From Macrophomina tecta (taxonomy: Eukaryota > Ascomycota > Dothideomycetes > Botryosphaeriales > Botryosphaeriaceae), in contig JAKSGN010000038.1 of assembly GCA_024180945.1 (NCBI GenBank), positions 1,426,001-1,490,000 of the forward strand: a stretch of 64,000 bases of DNA, given 5' to 3'. The position numbers were made by a program, and so were the translations under genes. The notes beneath the pieces were generated by a model. The model saw nothing but the letters and a program-made list of their open reading frames with translations, made no database searches and was not told the DNA's origin. This document shows positions 21,818 to 33,309 of the stretch, in pieces; the first letter of the stretch is position 1; the number at the start of each line of letters is the position of its first letter.

Positions 21818-23800
21818 TCAGTACTCGTCCGCATAAGAGACTCTCCTTCCTCGCCTCAAAGCAAGCTGTTCACGCTCGTATGCGTTACGACTAGCTGCAC
21901 GAGGCCTGCCGCTTTCGCGATCGCTCCGAGACCGGCTGCTGCTAGTGTTGGTCGTCACGCGGCTTCCGTCCATGAGGTACTTGTTCTCTCTTCCTCTTGT
22001 GTCAGCAATGATATGGATTTGTTGATTGCCACCGTCTCCATTTGTGATTTTGAAGGTCCTCCCACCCATGTCACCTTCGAGCGTCACATCGTCACCATCC
22101 ACTCTCACGAGAAGGTTGCCATCCTTTACCGTCTTGCGGGTGGAAGTGCTGCGAGAGCCATCGCTCACACGGCTGGCATCGTCACGGCTATGTTGCGAGT
22201 TGCTGCTGGCTCGAGTGCGGCTGCCGTTGCTAGGAGCGCGATCACGAGATGGCTTCGTGCGCAGGTTGTCAACACCGCCTACATAGCCCGTCCCTGTGTT
22301 GTTTAGATAGGCTTCAACCATGTCCATTTTGCTGTCCATCTTGGACTTCTTCTTATCATTGATTCTTGCCTCCCGGCTCAAAGGCTCGTCATCAAGGCGA
22401 AGCCGAGGCACGACGTTCTTGTTGTAGAAAGTATTACGCCTGAGCCTTTCACGCTCCGAGTCCCTTGGGCGGTCGGATCGAGCAGTCTCAACCAGGATCC
22501 CCTCGCCTCTTGAGTACGTAGGGTTGTATGGTCTCCTGGAGCCGGTCACGGAAGGACGGCGAGGAGGCGGCTGGAGTTGAAGGGAACGTGTCATGCTGGC
22601 CAATTCTTCCTCGTGATGGTTGGTATGATGATCGTAGCCAATCGATGTGGGCCGAGACCGGGGAACATCGGTAGTCGTGCGGGACCGGAGACTCGGTCGC
22701 CGAGAGCGGTCAGCAGGAACTGGCGGTGGTGGCATAGCTCTCCGGTCAAAGACAGTCGGCTCAGGGGGGTAATATCCTTGATCCTCTTCCTCATCAGAGT
22801 AGTCGTCATTTGCGTAAGGCTGTCGAGCAGAGACTGCAAGAGGGCCACCCGTCGCATATCGGGGATTGGGCAGGCCTTGCGGGGGTGGTCGGGGCGCATA
22901 GCCATCACTAATTCCTCTAGTAGGCATCTGAGGGCGAGCGTCGAACGAGGTACTCAAAGGGGAAGGAGGGACTCTGTTGTAGTAGGCAGCAGAAGGAGGA
23001 CTGCCTATCATGGTAGAGTAATTGTACATGGTTGGGGGTGGGCCGTATGCGGTGTTGGGCTGAGCATAAGTGTATCGGTCTGACAGAGCAGATCCGCCGT
23101 GATAGCTGGTAGGTCTCCCTTGGGAATAGAACCTTGGCCTTGTGGAAGAGGCGACCTGAGTCTGGACAAGGGGGTATTCGGCACCATATGGAGGCCTGCC
23201 CGGAGAGGAGGGAAGACGCGGCGACTGAGGGGGGTAGGCCGGGTAATTGGGGTCCACGGCAGTATTCAATGACAGCGGACGCATCCTCGGTTTCTCCTGG
23301 CACTGGTCACAGCTGGGGTCCCGGCACTCAATATTGCTGTCGCGACGTGACCTGGCCGCCGGCGGATGCTTCTCTCGGACAGAAGACTGGCGGATCAATG
23401 GTTTCGCGCTCTTAGAAGGCTTGGATGCCTTTGCGGTCTTGGACGACCTTGAACTCTCGCGGCCTTGGGTGCCCTTCCTGCTGGAACTCTCTGGTTGTTT
23501 GGGGCGCGTCTTGGTAGGAGTCGGGGCGTCTGGGACGGCAGGCGGGGCCTCGGTCTTCACGGGCGAGCCTCTTCTATCGCTTGAGCTTTTGGCGGAATCA
23601 GCGCTGCTCTTGGTGGCTGCGGTGCGGCTCGAATACCCTGAATCACTGGCGGCGGCATTGGCGGCCCTGCCCAAGTCCGAGGACTGCGAGGAGCGCTTGA
23701 CGGCGACATTGGAGCGCGAGCGGGACTGGGAGGGCTGGGTGGGACGAGCCTCATCGGAGGACTCATCAGCGCTCTCGCAGGCGGCAGGTAGTGGCCTCAT
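21818..23800 (-). CDS. Large disordered Ser/Arg/Pro-rich protein
   Basis: A single exon of 660 residues from an ATG in good context (CCCACCATG). Residues 1-150 are Ser/Lys/Ala-rich; a small cysteine motif, C-x4-C-x2-C in ECRDPSCDQCQ, comes near residue 155-165. The middle (about 170-400) is rich in Pro, Tyr and Arg. The one stretch that looks folded is near the end: LLVRVDGDDVTLEGDMGG then RTFKI, a likely beta-rich segment, followed by an Arg/Ser-rich tail ending RRVSYADEY. No catalytic motif, signal peptide or membrane helix is visible. I do not recognise a named family; many ascomycetes encode such scaffold- or RNA-binding-like disordered proteins. Length, high third-position GC and absence of stops over 2 kb argue for a real gene. 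Confidence 0.82.
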   Translation of the reverse strand: MRPLPAACESADESSDEARPTQPSQSRSRSNVAVKRSSQSSDLGRAANAAASDSGYSSRTAATKSSADSAKSSSDRRGSPVKTEAPPAVPDAPTPTKTRPKQPESSSRKGTQGRESSRSSKTAKASKPSKSAKPLIRQSSVREKHPPAARSRRDSNIECRDPSCDQCQEKPRMRPLSLNTAVDPNYPAYPPQSPRLPSSPGRPPYGAEYPLVQTQVASSTRPRFYSQGRPTSYHGGSALSDRYTYAQPNTAYGPPPTMYNYSTMIGSPPSAAYYNRVPPSPLSTSFDARPQMPTRGISDGYAPRPPPQGLPNPRYATGGPLAVSARQPYANDDYSDEEEDQGYYPPEPTVFDRRAMPPPPVPADRSRRPSLRSRTTTDVPRSRPTSIGYDHHTNHHEEELASMTRSLQLQPPPRRPSVTGSRRPYNPTYSRGEGILVETARSDRPRDSERERLRRNTFYNKNVVPRLRLDDEPLSREARINDKKKSKMDSKMDMVEAYLNNTGTGYVGGVDNLRTKPSRDRAPSNGSRTRASSNSQHSRDDASRVSDGSRSTSTRKTVKDGNLLVRVDGDDVTLEGDMGGRTFKITNGDGGNQQIHIIADTRGRENKYLMDGSRVTTNTSSSRSRSDRESGRPRAASRNAYEREQLALRRGRRVSYADEY

Positions 23801-26800
23801 GGTGGGCGGGCGGGTCGCGGGAGACAGGCAGGGCTGGCTGATCGGCGGAGTTCGGTTCGGGTAATCAGCGAGGGCGGGTCCAGCAGCGACGACGACAAGC
23901 GCTCCGGCTCACGCTCGTCGCGGCAGGCGGGGTGCGCGCGCGCTCGTATGGACGTGTGTTCAGCAGTCGGGCAATGCGCGCCGGGGCATGGCTCGAGGGA
24001 TCAGCGAGCAGAGACGGAGAGGAGGGCGGGGTGTTGCGAGGCAGATAGACTTTTGGGGCGCCGCATAAATTTACGGCCTGAGCGCGGCAGCGGGAGCACG
24101 AGGGGCGCCGTTGGGCCGCCCGGACAGCAGGTTGGGCAGGTAGGGCTGCTGCAACCCAGGCAAAGAAAATGCACCGCCAAAAAGAGAGGCCGAAAAAGCG
24201 CGCATCAATGCCCGGCAGCACAGAACGGGCGCGGGGCAGGCTGGTGCGGGTCTGGAGGGGGGAAAAGGGTCGAGGGTTCTTAAAAGCAGAGCGAGGGAGC
24301 GGGCAAGGCGGCCATTTGACGGGAGAGACGAGTCACCAACTCTCGCAGCCTGCGCCGGGCGAGGCAGCAGCAGCAGCCACCGGCAGCGGCAGCAGCAGCA
24401 GAGCATCGCAGTCGCACACACTCGCCCTCGCCCTCGCCCTCGCCCGCGCCCACATTGGCCCGACGACGGCACCGCTTCTCGCGCACATGCTTGCGCGCCC
24501 CGACAACCTCACGCGCCCCAGACGCGCACACCACGACCCGCTTCACCACCTCGCCCGCCGCACGCGGCAGCCCCGGCGCAAAGCGCGCTCGGCGTCTTCA
24601 CGCGCCTATGCACGCGCTGCAGCGACGCAGCGCCGAGGACGTGTTTGCGGCAGCAGGGTGGGTAATGGTGGTGGCCGCCATGCATGCTGCACATCCGCGG
24701 TCACGGGTCTGTTGCTCTCGCACGCTGCCCCGGAATTCCGCGTTGGCTGCCATCGCTCCACGCCCCCAATACAGCTCCGTCGACCGGTGAACCGGCGCGG
24801 CCAATGTGTGCCCCGCCATCTGCCGCTGACCTAACTTCCGCCAGAGCTGCTGCTGCTCTCCGACAACTCCCGTTCTATCACTATCCCCGGATGACGCCCA
24901 CCTCTCTGCGCAGAACTGCCTGGCCTGCGCTCCTTGAGCTCCGTGCAGCATCATCCCGCCTCCGTCCGTCGACTCTCCGCTGCGCGCTGCCGGCAGGTGG
25001 GGTGGAGGACGCCTCCGCTCTCCTCTCGCATCGTCAAGGCCATGCGGCCGGCTGGGATGGCGTCAACGAAGCACACATGATCTTGCCTCTCGACCCCTGT
25101 ACTTGCGGCTCCAACGCAGGCCTGCCAACGCATCAGTGACCCGTCGACTCCGCGCGCAAACATGTCAATCAGGAACGCGCGAGGAACTCCGTCACCATGA
25201 TCCCTGACCTACTCAGGTACCTTTGCACTCCGAGCCACCACTTGGCCTGCCCGGCCGTCTCCGACATCCCTCTGAGCCTCCCAAGAGTCAGCCACGTCGG
25301 AGTACGAGCCTCACTTCTTCCCCGCATGCCAACTACTCTGCGGGAAGGATGCTCCGCTTGGGTCATCCGCTGAGTGGTGCATCTGCGCAGAAACTATGGG
25401 GATGCTGGCCAGATCAGCCAGCCTTCGTTTCCCTCGCCCTGCCCGTCCAATGCCTTCTGCTTATTTCACCGCTCTCGATACAATTTTACCGATCTAGCAC
25501 CCGCGCTTCTTACTCACCGACTACGCAGATTCGTGCGACACCCGCAACGGCCCATGACATGCGCACGGCCGTATCTGCTCTAATGCGTCTAAGATACCAA
25601 CAGCGGGCTGGATGATCTTGAGTCCACCAATGGGGTCTTCAAATTAAATGTCTGTGCAGTCATCACAATCGAGTGTTTGCTTTGCTCAAGTGGCAGAACG
25701 CATCATCAGTCGGTCGCGCCGGGAGTGTTGGGCTTTTCTGCCTCCGTCCACTACATTACAAAGCCGGTCAATTCTCCTTATCCTTTACCCCGTGGCAGGT
25801 TTCGCGACATCAGGCCTCCACGCAGGGAGTAGAGGAGCTACGTGAATCCAACAGCCAGCACAGAGTGTGCTGAGCTCACATTCCAACGGCCTGGTTTCTC
25901 TCGTGTTACTCTTACTACACGTACACTTGAGCATACATATCTTACGGTCACATTATGGACGCCCAGATCCTCTTCATGCACGGTGGCCGCCTCCGTGCAT
26001 GGAAATGCGCGCAGCCTTGATACAACTGCTTCTACTGGTCTCATGTGTTGGTAAAAGTCAGGTGACCGGTGGAACAACGACGAATGGGAGAACCTTCACG
26101 ATAATTGGCATGCAGCGGCCTGATCCCATCCTGGAAAGTGGAAGCCGCTTCGGCAGTTGCACTGACCGTGGGCATGGTAGCAATCAGCGGTAAGAGGACT
26201 CGCGAGAAGTCTTCGCGCGGCTGCTTCGTTGATGTCAGACTTATCAACACAGGAATTTCTGCAGCATGACGGTCACTGTAAGTGATTAGTTGGGCCGGTT
26301 GCCAACCCATCCCAGCAAGCCGCCATTCAACCCAGACGGGCCGCCTGGACCGAACGCACTTGGTGGACGATTCCAGCCATGATCAGGCTTTCTCCTCCCA
26401 ACATGCAGCGGCACCAGTCTCCGCTCACGCCGCCCCCGGTGGCTGGCTAGCCGTGCCCTATATTTTCCCGCGGAAACCGACCGTTAGCAACAATGGCCTC
26501 CAACCAGCATTTGGCTACCCGGTTACCCGAAACAGCCTTTACGATAACTGGTAGCTCCTGCATTGGTAGGGTGCGCCAGCAGCCTCCCAAGAATCAATCC
26601 TTTTAGTAATAAAAGTCTTCGTTGCATATATCACCTGCTACCTCCGACGACCGAGGCACTGAGTCGGCGACTATCCCGCGCGAAGCATTTCCCTGAGATA
26701 ACCTAAACCACAGGCCCGTGACCGCCCTCCCTTTCGCTTTTGCCGCCTTATCAGCATGTCTTGCGTCTACTGGCCCAGGAGGCGTGGGAGTCAGCAGTGG

Positions 26801-29800
26801 CGGCATGCCCGCTTCCAGCATGCAGGCAACCGTCCTCGGTTCTGTAGTGTTACAGAAATGCTGTGTTAACTTTGGGGAAGCGTACACTTTGCTGCAGCAA
26901 GAGCATCCGCATGACTTCTGGAAGCAGCTCGGCAAAAACTCATAGCGGTGCGATGGCAGAGTAGAGTCACCATCGAAATCATCGCTTGTGCTTCCGTAAC
27001 GGGTTCATCAGCCCACAAAGACCTAAACAAAGGACTTACGGGTCACAGAAGCATCTTAAGGGTATCGTGGTCTACTGCAGCTCGTATTTCCGCCTGTTGC
27101 CGTAGCAAGCTGTGCTGACGTCGCTCCGCAGGTCCCTAGCTCCGCAGTGTGCCATATGCAGTGCAACTGCAGGCGGATAGTCAAGCGACTTTGCAGTAAA
27201 ACTGATGGCGAAAAAGCGCGATCGATGTTTCAAACGGATCATGGTCAGAAGAAAAAGCAATACGAGAAGCTATGGAAGAGAGGTGATAACCGATAGCTGA
27301 GGGGCGAGAGGCGAGGGGCTAGGGGGCGAGGAGCACGGCGGATGCGCACGCGGACCGAGACTACCCCTCCCACTGCAGCCCATATGAGTCGAGAAGCACA
27401 AAGGTAAGCGTCGATTCATTGGGTCACTGCCCTGTCTTCGTGTAGGCAGCAGTGTCATAAGGCACTTGGTCAAAAGGATCTCCTTCGTGATGGCGTCAGC
27501 AGTGTCTCCTTTCCTGGGATTCTGGGTCATCTATCTCCGAATGTCCAATGGCCTCGCCATCACTTATCCTCCACAGCCTCAAATGCGGAGTAAATTTTTG
27601 CAATTTCCTTGCTTTCTCCCTTGACAGCTGCGCGCCCCATCATGCCGGATCTGTGTCCGGCTTTGGTGGCAGTGAGAGCCGTGGGCCGGGGTATAGCCAC
27701 GACCAAGAGGCGCACTTCCTGGCTCAGCACAAGTTCGATATGACTCAGTTGTGGGTTGATGTTTGCATGATGATGAAGCAGCCTTCCGGCTTTCATGCGG
27801 TGGGCAGTCTTTCACACCGCTGGGGCACGCCCGAACACTTCAGCCTTTCTTTTGGTTGGTTGGTACGGCGACCCCGCGTTGCGTTATGCAGGTAAACAAG
27901 CCAGCACAGCAGCGCGTCGTGGACGTGTTCACGGCAAAGTTGCATGCATATAATGATACGCTAGTACGTACGCGGCTGGGAAATGCTCTGTTCTGTTGTT
28001 TTCGCGCGCCTTTTTAGTGGAGAACGTGCAGTGTCAGATTCACCATTTGTTGTGATGTTCGTTTACAAAAGTTCATGTTGCTCACACCAAATGTTTGCAC
28101 TCCATCTCAACTCTGCGTTCGGTATCGAAATTCAAAATTCAGAAAACTGCCTGCACTAAGTGGCGGCTTGGAACTGGTGTCTTTGGTTGTCACCATATTC
28201 TGCATGCCGGGATGGTCCAGAGGTCCTGCGCCAGACCATGGATGAGGCAGCCATGCGAGCGAATATGAGCCTTTCGCCTCTCCTGCACACGACTCTCTCG
28301 AAGAGAACGGGCCACATATAATCAAACACAGCGGCGCCATACGCCTATGTCATATCGGTGCCAGGCCTACATGGCTCAACGCCTGCCCTAGAAGAGCGTC
28401 CTCAATAGCCGCGTCGCATTGTTTAGGTTCGCACTGTATTCAAGCAACTACACACCAAATACCGGGATCAATGTACTCGATTCCTCCGGAAAGACTTCCT
28501 TGAGACGAAGGCTCATTCGCACTGTCCTACGGAATACCTCACGTCTTCTCACGCAGGCAATAATCATGCTTTGCATGCACTCTGCCGAATACAGGTGTTG
28601 TGGTATCAGTGGCAACATCATCTTCTCCATCAGCCTGACCTAATAACCTGCCTCTACCATCTCAGCACTTGGAGACCCCTTCGACATCACTGACATACCT
28701 ACCCGCAGACCACTCCATGCCCACGAGCTCCCGCGCCGAATGCACTCCCAGCGATGAATTACCTTCTCGAACCTACCGCTCACAGCCGAACCCAAGCACC
28801 GAGTCGCTCAGCCTCCCACCTCCGTTTCCACATTCCTAGCTCTACATCATCTCCGAAGGCCTTCGGAGACTGCCTGTACCACACATCAGACACAGTGGGC
28901 GGCTGAGTGATACGCGAGCTATTAATAGCTCCCGGACGGCGCCTGGGCCACGATCGGAGCATTTCACTCTCAGATCTCGCTTTCCCCCCCGCGCGCCCAT
29001 CGTGCAACACACCTGCTGCGAAGCGCGCAGGCTAGATTGGGTTTTTTGGCGTCGGACGCGCGGGGCCGAGCGTCCGTTCTTCGTCGGTAGTGGTAGGGAT
29101 AATCGGCCGTGGGTTGGCGGGTGTGGAGGAGCTCTGGATGGGAGAGAAGCGGGGTCGGGAAGGTATTATGCTGCCGTCGGCTGTGGTGAGAGTGGTTGGT
29201 GCTTAGTGGATGAGGTTGGAGAAGGTTTGCTTATGTAGGACAGGCGAGCTTGTTGTGTGGTAAGGTGATGGCCGTGCGGTCGTCTGGCCGTCTGGGCTAT
29301 AGCTCGTTGTAGGTTGAGCGTAGTGAGTCCTCCCGTGCTGGTGCGTTTAGGGCGCGTACATGACTGTACCCGAGTGGTATGGCCACCGGGTTCAAGATGG
29401 AAGCTGATCACCCAGAGTTGAAAGTTGCCGTGCGGGTTTGAGCGGTCACACCCTTTGTCCAGTTGAGTGTTTCTGAAGTGCCTCCAGGTACCTTCCTCCT
29501 TCGACGAATAGCTGGAAGAATGTATCAGCGAAGATCCAAAGAGACTAAACAAATGATCATGCAAGACTGTCTGGAGTGTCTGTTTCGCCGGGAAGCTGCT
29601 CGTGCCGCGCGCATGAGTTAGCAGACTGTGTTTCCGCCCGTAAAATCAACTGAATACGCAGGGTTGGTGCAGTTACCTGGAGGCAAATGCCATTGACTTC
29701 TTTGAACACATGCATTTGAGCGTCTACCCCAACTCTTCCCGCAACAACGCCATCGTGAATACCGCAAAGCTTCTCAAGTACTGTTCAAGTCCTATTCATG

Positions 29801-29927
29801 CTGTCTCTGAGCGATTCCCTTGCTGTATCCATACACGATGGCACGCCATTACCCACTCACACACCACCAACAGATGACCCACCAAGCGCCAGCATAACCA
29901 CAAACCAAGTACCAGCTGTCCACTAGC
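23801..29927. other. 6.1-kb gene-poor region
   Basis: The first 1.3 kb (to about 25.1 kb) is GC-rich, with AGC/CGG triplet runs near 24366-24400 and CCCTCG hexamer repeats near 24423-24446; stops are rare there in several frames, so long frames mean little. The rest is of more even composition, with short frames only. An 18-bp perfect palindrome lies at 28851-28868. I could not build any spliced gene with family resemblance. It may hold the promoter of the 23.8 kb gene, non-coding transcripts or eroded sequence. Confidence 0.45.
28851..28868. repeat. 18-bp perfect palindrome
   Basis: CTCCGAAGGCCTTCGGAG equals its own reverse complement. The inner TCCG and CGGA half-sites resemble the everted or inverted CGG triplets bound by fungal Zn2Cys6 regulators, but no gene starts nearby. 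Confidence 0.5.
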
Positions 29928-30629
29928 TCACACCAACTGATAGTCCACCGGTAGCCCAATCGCCAGCCGGAAGTGTGCCGGAATATCCCAGTCATGCCGC
30001 GCATCGACTGTCCTGTCCACGTCGTCCAGCATCGCCGCCATCTGCTGATGCGTCAACGCCGCGACGTCGCGAAACGTTTGCGGGAAGCCGTGCAGGGGCT
30101 CGAACGTGTGCAGCGAGAGGAGCGGGAGGAGACGTGCGTGGTCGGATCGGCGGCAGCGAAAGATCTCCGCGTTAGCGTTGCGGATGTGAGCGTTGTAATC
30201 GCTTTTTTGTAAAGGCGTGTTAGTTGATATTGCTTGGGCGCGCCAGTCGCCACTGCTACAACTGCTACTCACATGGTGACCGCCCTGCGGGAGAGCGTCG
30301 TCAGGTTCGCTTCCACGTAGCGCTGCAGGGTGGCGAGGCTCCTGAGGATGCGGGATTCGCCCATCGAGAGGGCTCCGGAATGGGCTTCTTCTCGCTGTTC
30401 ATCTCTTTCAACCTCTTCCTCGGGTTGAAAATCTCCTTGCATGAGCAAGCGCGGATCGATATTGTCTTCGAGCTGCTGTGGAGAATCTGGTATTGTCAGG
30501 GTATACGTGGATATCAAAAAGGGCATGCAAGAGTGTCTTGCCTTTGATGGGTACGGGCGTATCTTCCTTCATCGGGCCGCTTCGAGGGGAGTCGTTGCCC
30601 AGGCGCTTGCGCTTCGTCGGCGACGACAT
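29928..30629 (-). CDS. Three-exon protein of unknown function, GC-AG intron
   Basis: Exons 30542-30629, 30273-30486 and 29928-30201 give 191 residues. Intron 1 (30487-30541, 55 nt) has a GC donor in the context AAAG/GCAAGA, a CCCTGAC branch and ACCAG; intron 2 (71 nt) is GTGAGT with a CTAAC branch. Three separate reading frames join perfectly. The protein starts MSSPTKRKRLGNDSPRSG, a basic stretch that could be a nuclear signal. It continues with an acidic middle and a helical C-terminal half (ILRSLATLQRYVEANLTTL, then NAHIRNANAEIFRCRRSDHA), ending DIPAHFRLAIGLPVDYQLV. The helical pattern recalls small kinetochore or chromatin subunits, but I recognise no specific family. Confidence 0.75.
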
Positions 30630-31402
30630 GGTTGCTTGGCCGTGAGTCAGTGATGGTGGTGCAGAGCAGAATCTGGAGAAGAGCGGAGGCACGAATTTCA
30701 TTTGCTTTCGCTGTCCGCCTCAGCGCCTTCCTCTCATGCATGCTCGTTTTCAGAGGTGCTGCAACGGCAGGAGCTGTAGGAGCACTTCCGACCCATATAT
30801 GAGCACCGTAGTGGAAGCAGCGGCGATCCTCGGGAGGGCATCCTGCCGGTGTCGTGTGATTGGTGCGATGACGGTGCTTCACCGTCACTCTTCTTTGATG
30901 ATATACCGTGATGAGATGTTTCCATACTCAGTTGCGAGCTTTGAGTTGTGCAAATCAACGTATTGTTCCTTGATGCACTGGCGGGTCCCGCCCCTTTTTT
31001 TTTTTTTTCTTTCGACGCTCAATATAAGGATGGATCTTCTAGGGTCGCTCATATATTGCTCGAATGTGTAAACTCAGGAGAAGAACTCAATGTAGTCGTT
31101 TGATGAATTGGACATCAAAAGAAGACTCCACTCCATATCTTTGTAAGAGGCCACGGCCTCGCTCCTTGCCTAAATGCCAGAGATTCTAGTTGCTCGAATG
31201 CGTACACCACATAAATATCACACAGGCATTGAGGTGAACAACTTACGGATACTGTCTCCTTGGACAACACCAAGGGTACTAATCACGACAACATCCCACA
31301 TCAAGCCTGGAGAGCCGACGGCCACCAAGAAATAAAACGACGTTCACAATAAGGGGTATCTAAAATCATCATCGCTCAACATGCCGAGCCAGCAACACTC
31401 AC
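30630..31402. other. Intergenic region
   Basis: Between the start of the three-exon gene and the stop of the kelch-type gene on the same strand. It contains a 14-base T-run near 30996-31010. No gene was recognised. Confidence 0.5.
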
Positions 31403-33309
31403 TCACCCTAACCTCGCCGGCGTGTTCCCACTCTTTCTCCCGCTCCAGCCCCACCCAATCCCTCCATCCAATTCCGCAATCTGCCTCTCGTCACCTACTA
31501 CCTCCGCTGGCTGCTTTCCGCCCGCCTTGAAGCCGCCGTACTTGTGCCCATCACCGGGCATCTCTTTCATTTCCTGCGCCGGGAGCTCCTGCCGCTCGGT
31601 AACGCCCAACTCATGCGGATACACCTGCTGCGCCGCCAATCCCTCCTCGCTCGACTCCGGGGACACCTTGGTGGCTTGGGGGTTGCGATGACGGCGACGT
31701 CGGAACAGGAAAATGGCGGTAAGAATGAGCGCGAGGCCGACGACGACGCCGCCGACTACGCCACCGACGATGGCGCCGGTGTTGTTGGAAGACGATCCAG
31801 AAGATGACGGTGAGGATTCGGCGGTAGAAGAAGGGGATGGATCCGATGTCGTCACGGAAGCACGGGTAGTTGCTATTAGTTCCGTCAGTTTTCTATCAAA
31901 CTGGAACATTGAGACGAAAAACCCTGCTGCTTGAAGCCTCGTGGCTGGGCAAAGAAAGATCCGAACTCACCATTCGCGAACAAAGCCTGCACAGTCCCAT
32001 CACTCCACGCTGGCTCCGCGTTCCCGGACTGATACCACTGCCGCACGACCTGCGGCGCCTGATACGCATCTGCATCCGCGCTGTACCCGTCACTCCACGC
32101 CATCTCGGTCATATCGAACACGCCCAGCCCCTGCTTCCACGGGTCGGCAGTCGTCCACCTCTCCGCAGTGGGCAGACTGTTATCACTGCCGCCCACGCTG
32201 ACGAACTGTCTCCTTCCGCTTCCCACAACGCTGCACGCATGGTTGATGCGCGGTGCCACCGCATCCGGGCCCTTGAACCACCTGAAGGCCGGCAACGACA
32301 GCACATACGTATCATTGTATGTCTCGCCCTTCGCAGCGTTCCAGCCGCCGAAAAGGAACAGCTCGTACGACCCATTAGTCCCCGCAGCGCTCACGTCCTG
32401 CGCGCCAACGAGACAAAACCCGTCACGTGTGCTGGGCACATCGCCCGTCGCGACCTGGCTGTACCACGTGCTATTGCTCGGATCATAGACGGCAATAGTA
32501 TCAAGGTCGAGCTGGCCGTTTGCATTCGAGATGGAGCCCTGGCTGCCGCTCTCGCCGCCCATGAAGACGATGAGGCCATCGCCGCCGCGAAAAGGCACAG
32601 CCGCGGCCTTGCCCCACATCTGGGTGCCGAACTGGGTGAAGCCGGCGGCGCTCTCGTTAGCCCAGGCGCCCGAGGTGAAGTTGTACGACACGATGCCTGG
32701 CACGGGGATCTCGGTGCTCGTGTCGACGGCCGGGTCGGTGGCGGACGAGTGGAAGCCGCCAGCGTAATAGGCGGTGTCGGCCAGCACGGCGCTGTAGCCG
32801 CCGACGGGGCGCGTCAGGTTGTTGAACGCGGCCAGATCGCGCTGACCGACTTTCGACCACGTCCCGCTGCCGGCGTTGTCGGCGGTGAATTTCCAGAGGC
32901 CGAGGTTGGGGACCGAGTTGCCCGGGGCACGCATGCCGTCCCAGAGGTAGAAGGCCGAGTTTTCCTGGTCGGGCCAGAGGGAGGGAAAGGTGAAGATGGG
33001 GGTGTCGCCGCGGTCGATCTCGGTCATGGAGACGGAGCGGTTGGTCCATGAGGTGCGCAGGTCAATGGAGAGGGTGACGTTGTTGACGCGCGGGACGATG
33101 GTGTCGAGCTCGCCGCTGATATTTTGCGAGAGCTGGCCGCCGTCGATGTACAGGAAGTCTCCGATTGCAACGGCTCCATGCTGGTCTCGACGGATGAAGT
33201 CTGAAGTTGATGGTACCTCTTTCTGGCCGTGGACGAGCGCTGGTTTCTGTAGCAAAAAGGCGAGAAGCAGGGTGGAGCCGGCCACGCCGCATTTAGAAAG
33301 CGAGAACAT
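31403..33309 (-). CDS. Secreted kelch-type propeller with membrane anchor
   Basis: Exons 31971-33309 and 31403-31872 give 602 residues; the 98-nt intron is GTGAGT to AATAG. A signal peptide (MFSLSKCGVAGSTLLLAFLL) is followed by an extracellular beta-propeller of about 415 residues with kelch-like blades (for example YIDGGQ, YYAGGFHSS, IVFMGGESG, LFLFGGWNAAKG, FVSVGG). Many NxS/T sites fit glycosylation. A Ser/Thr-rich stalk (about 452-478) leads to one membrane helix (about 480-503, AIVGGVVGGVVVGLALILTAIFLF). A stop-transfer RRRRHR and a cytosolic tail of about 90 residues follow. This matches a common fungal type of surface kelch protein with unknown ligand. Splicing adds the anchor: the unspliced frame would stop 33 residues past the donor, giving a secreted form. 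Confidence 0.88.

Noticed and set aside
31870..33051. 393-codon open frame opposite the kelch-type gene
   Set aside because: Same explanation; the kelch gene on the other strand has signal peptide, blades and anchor.
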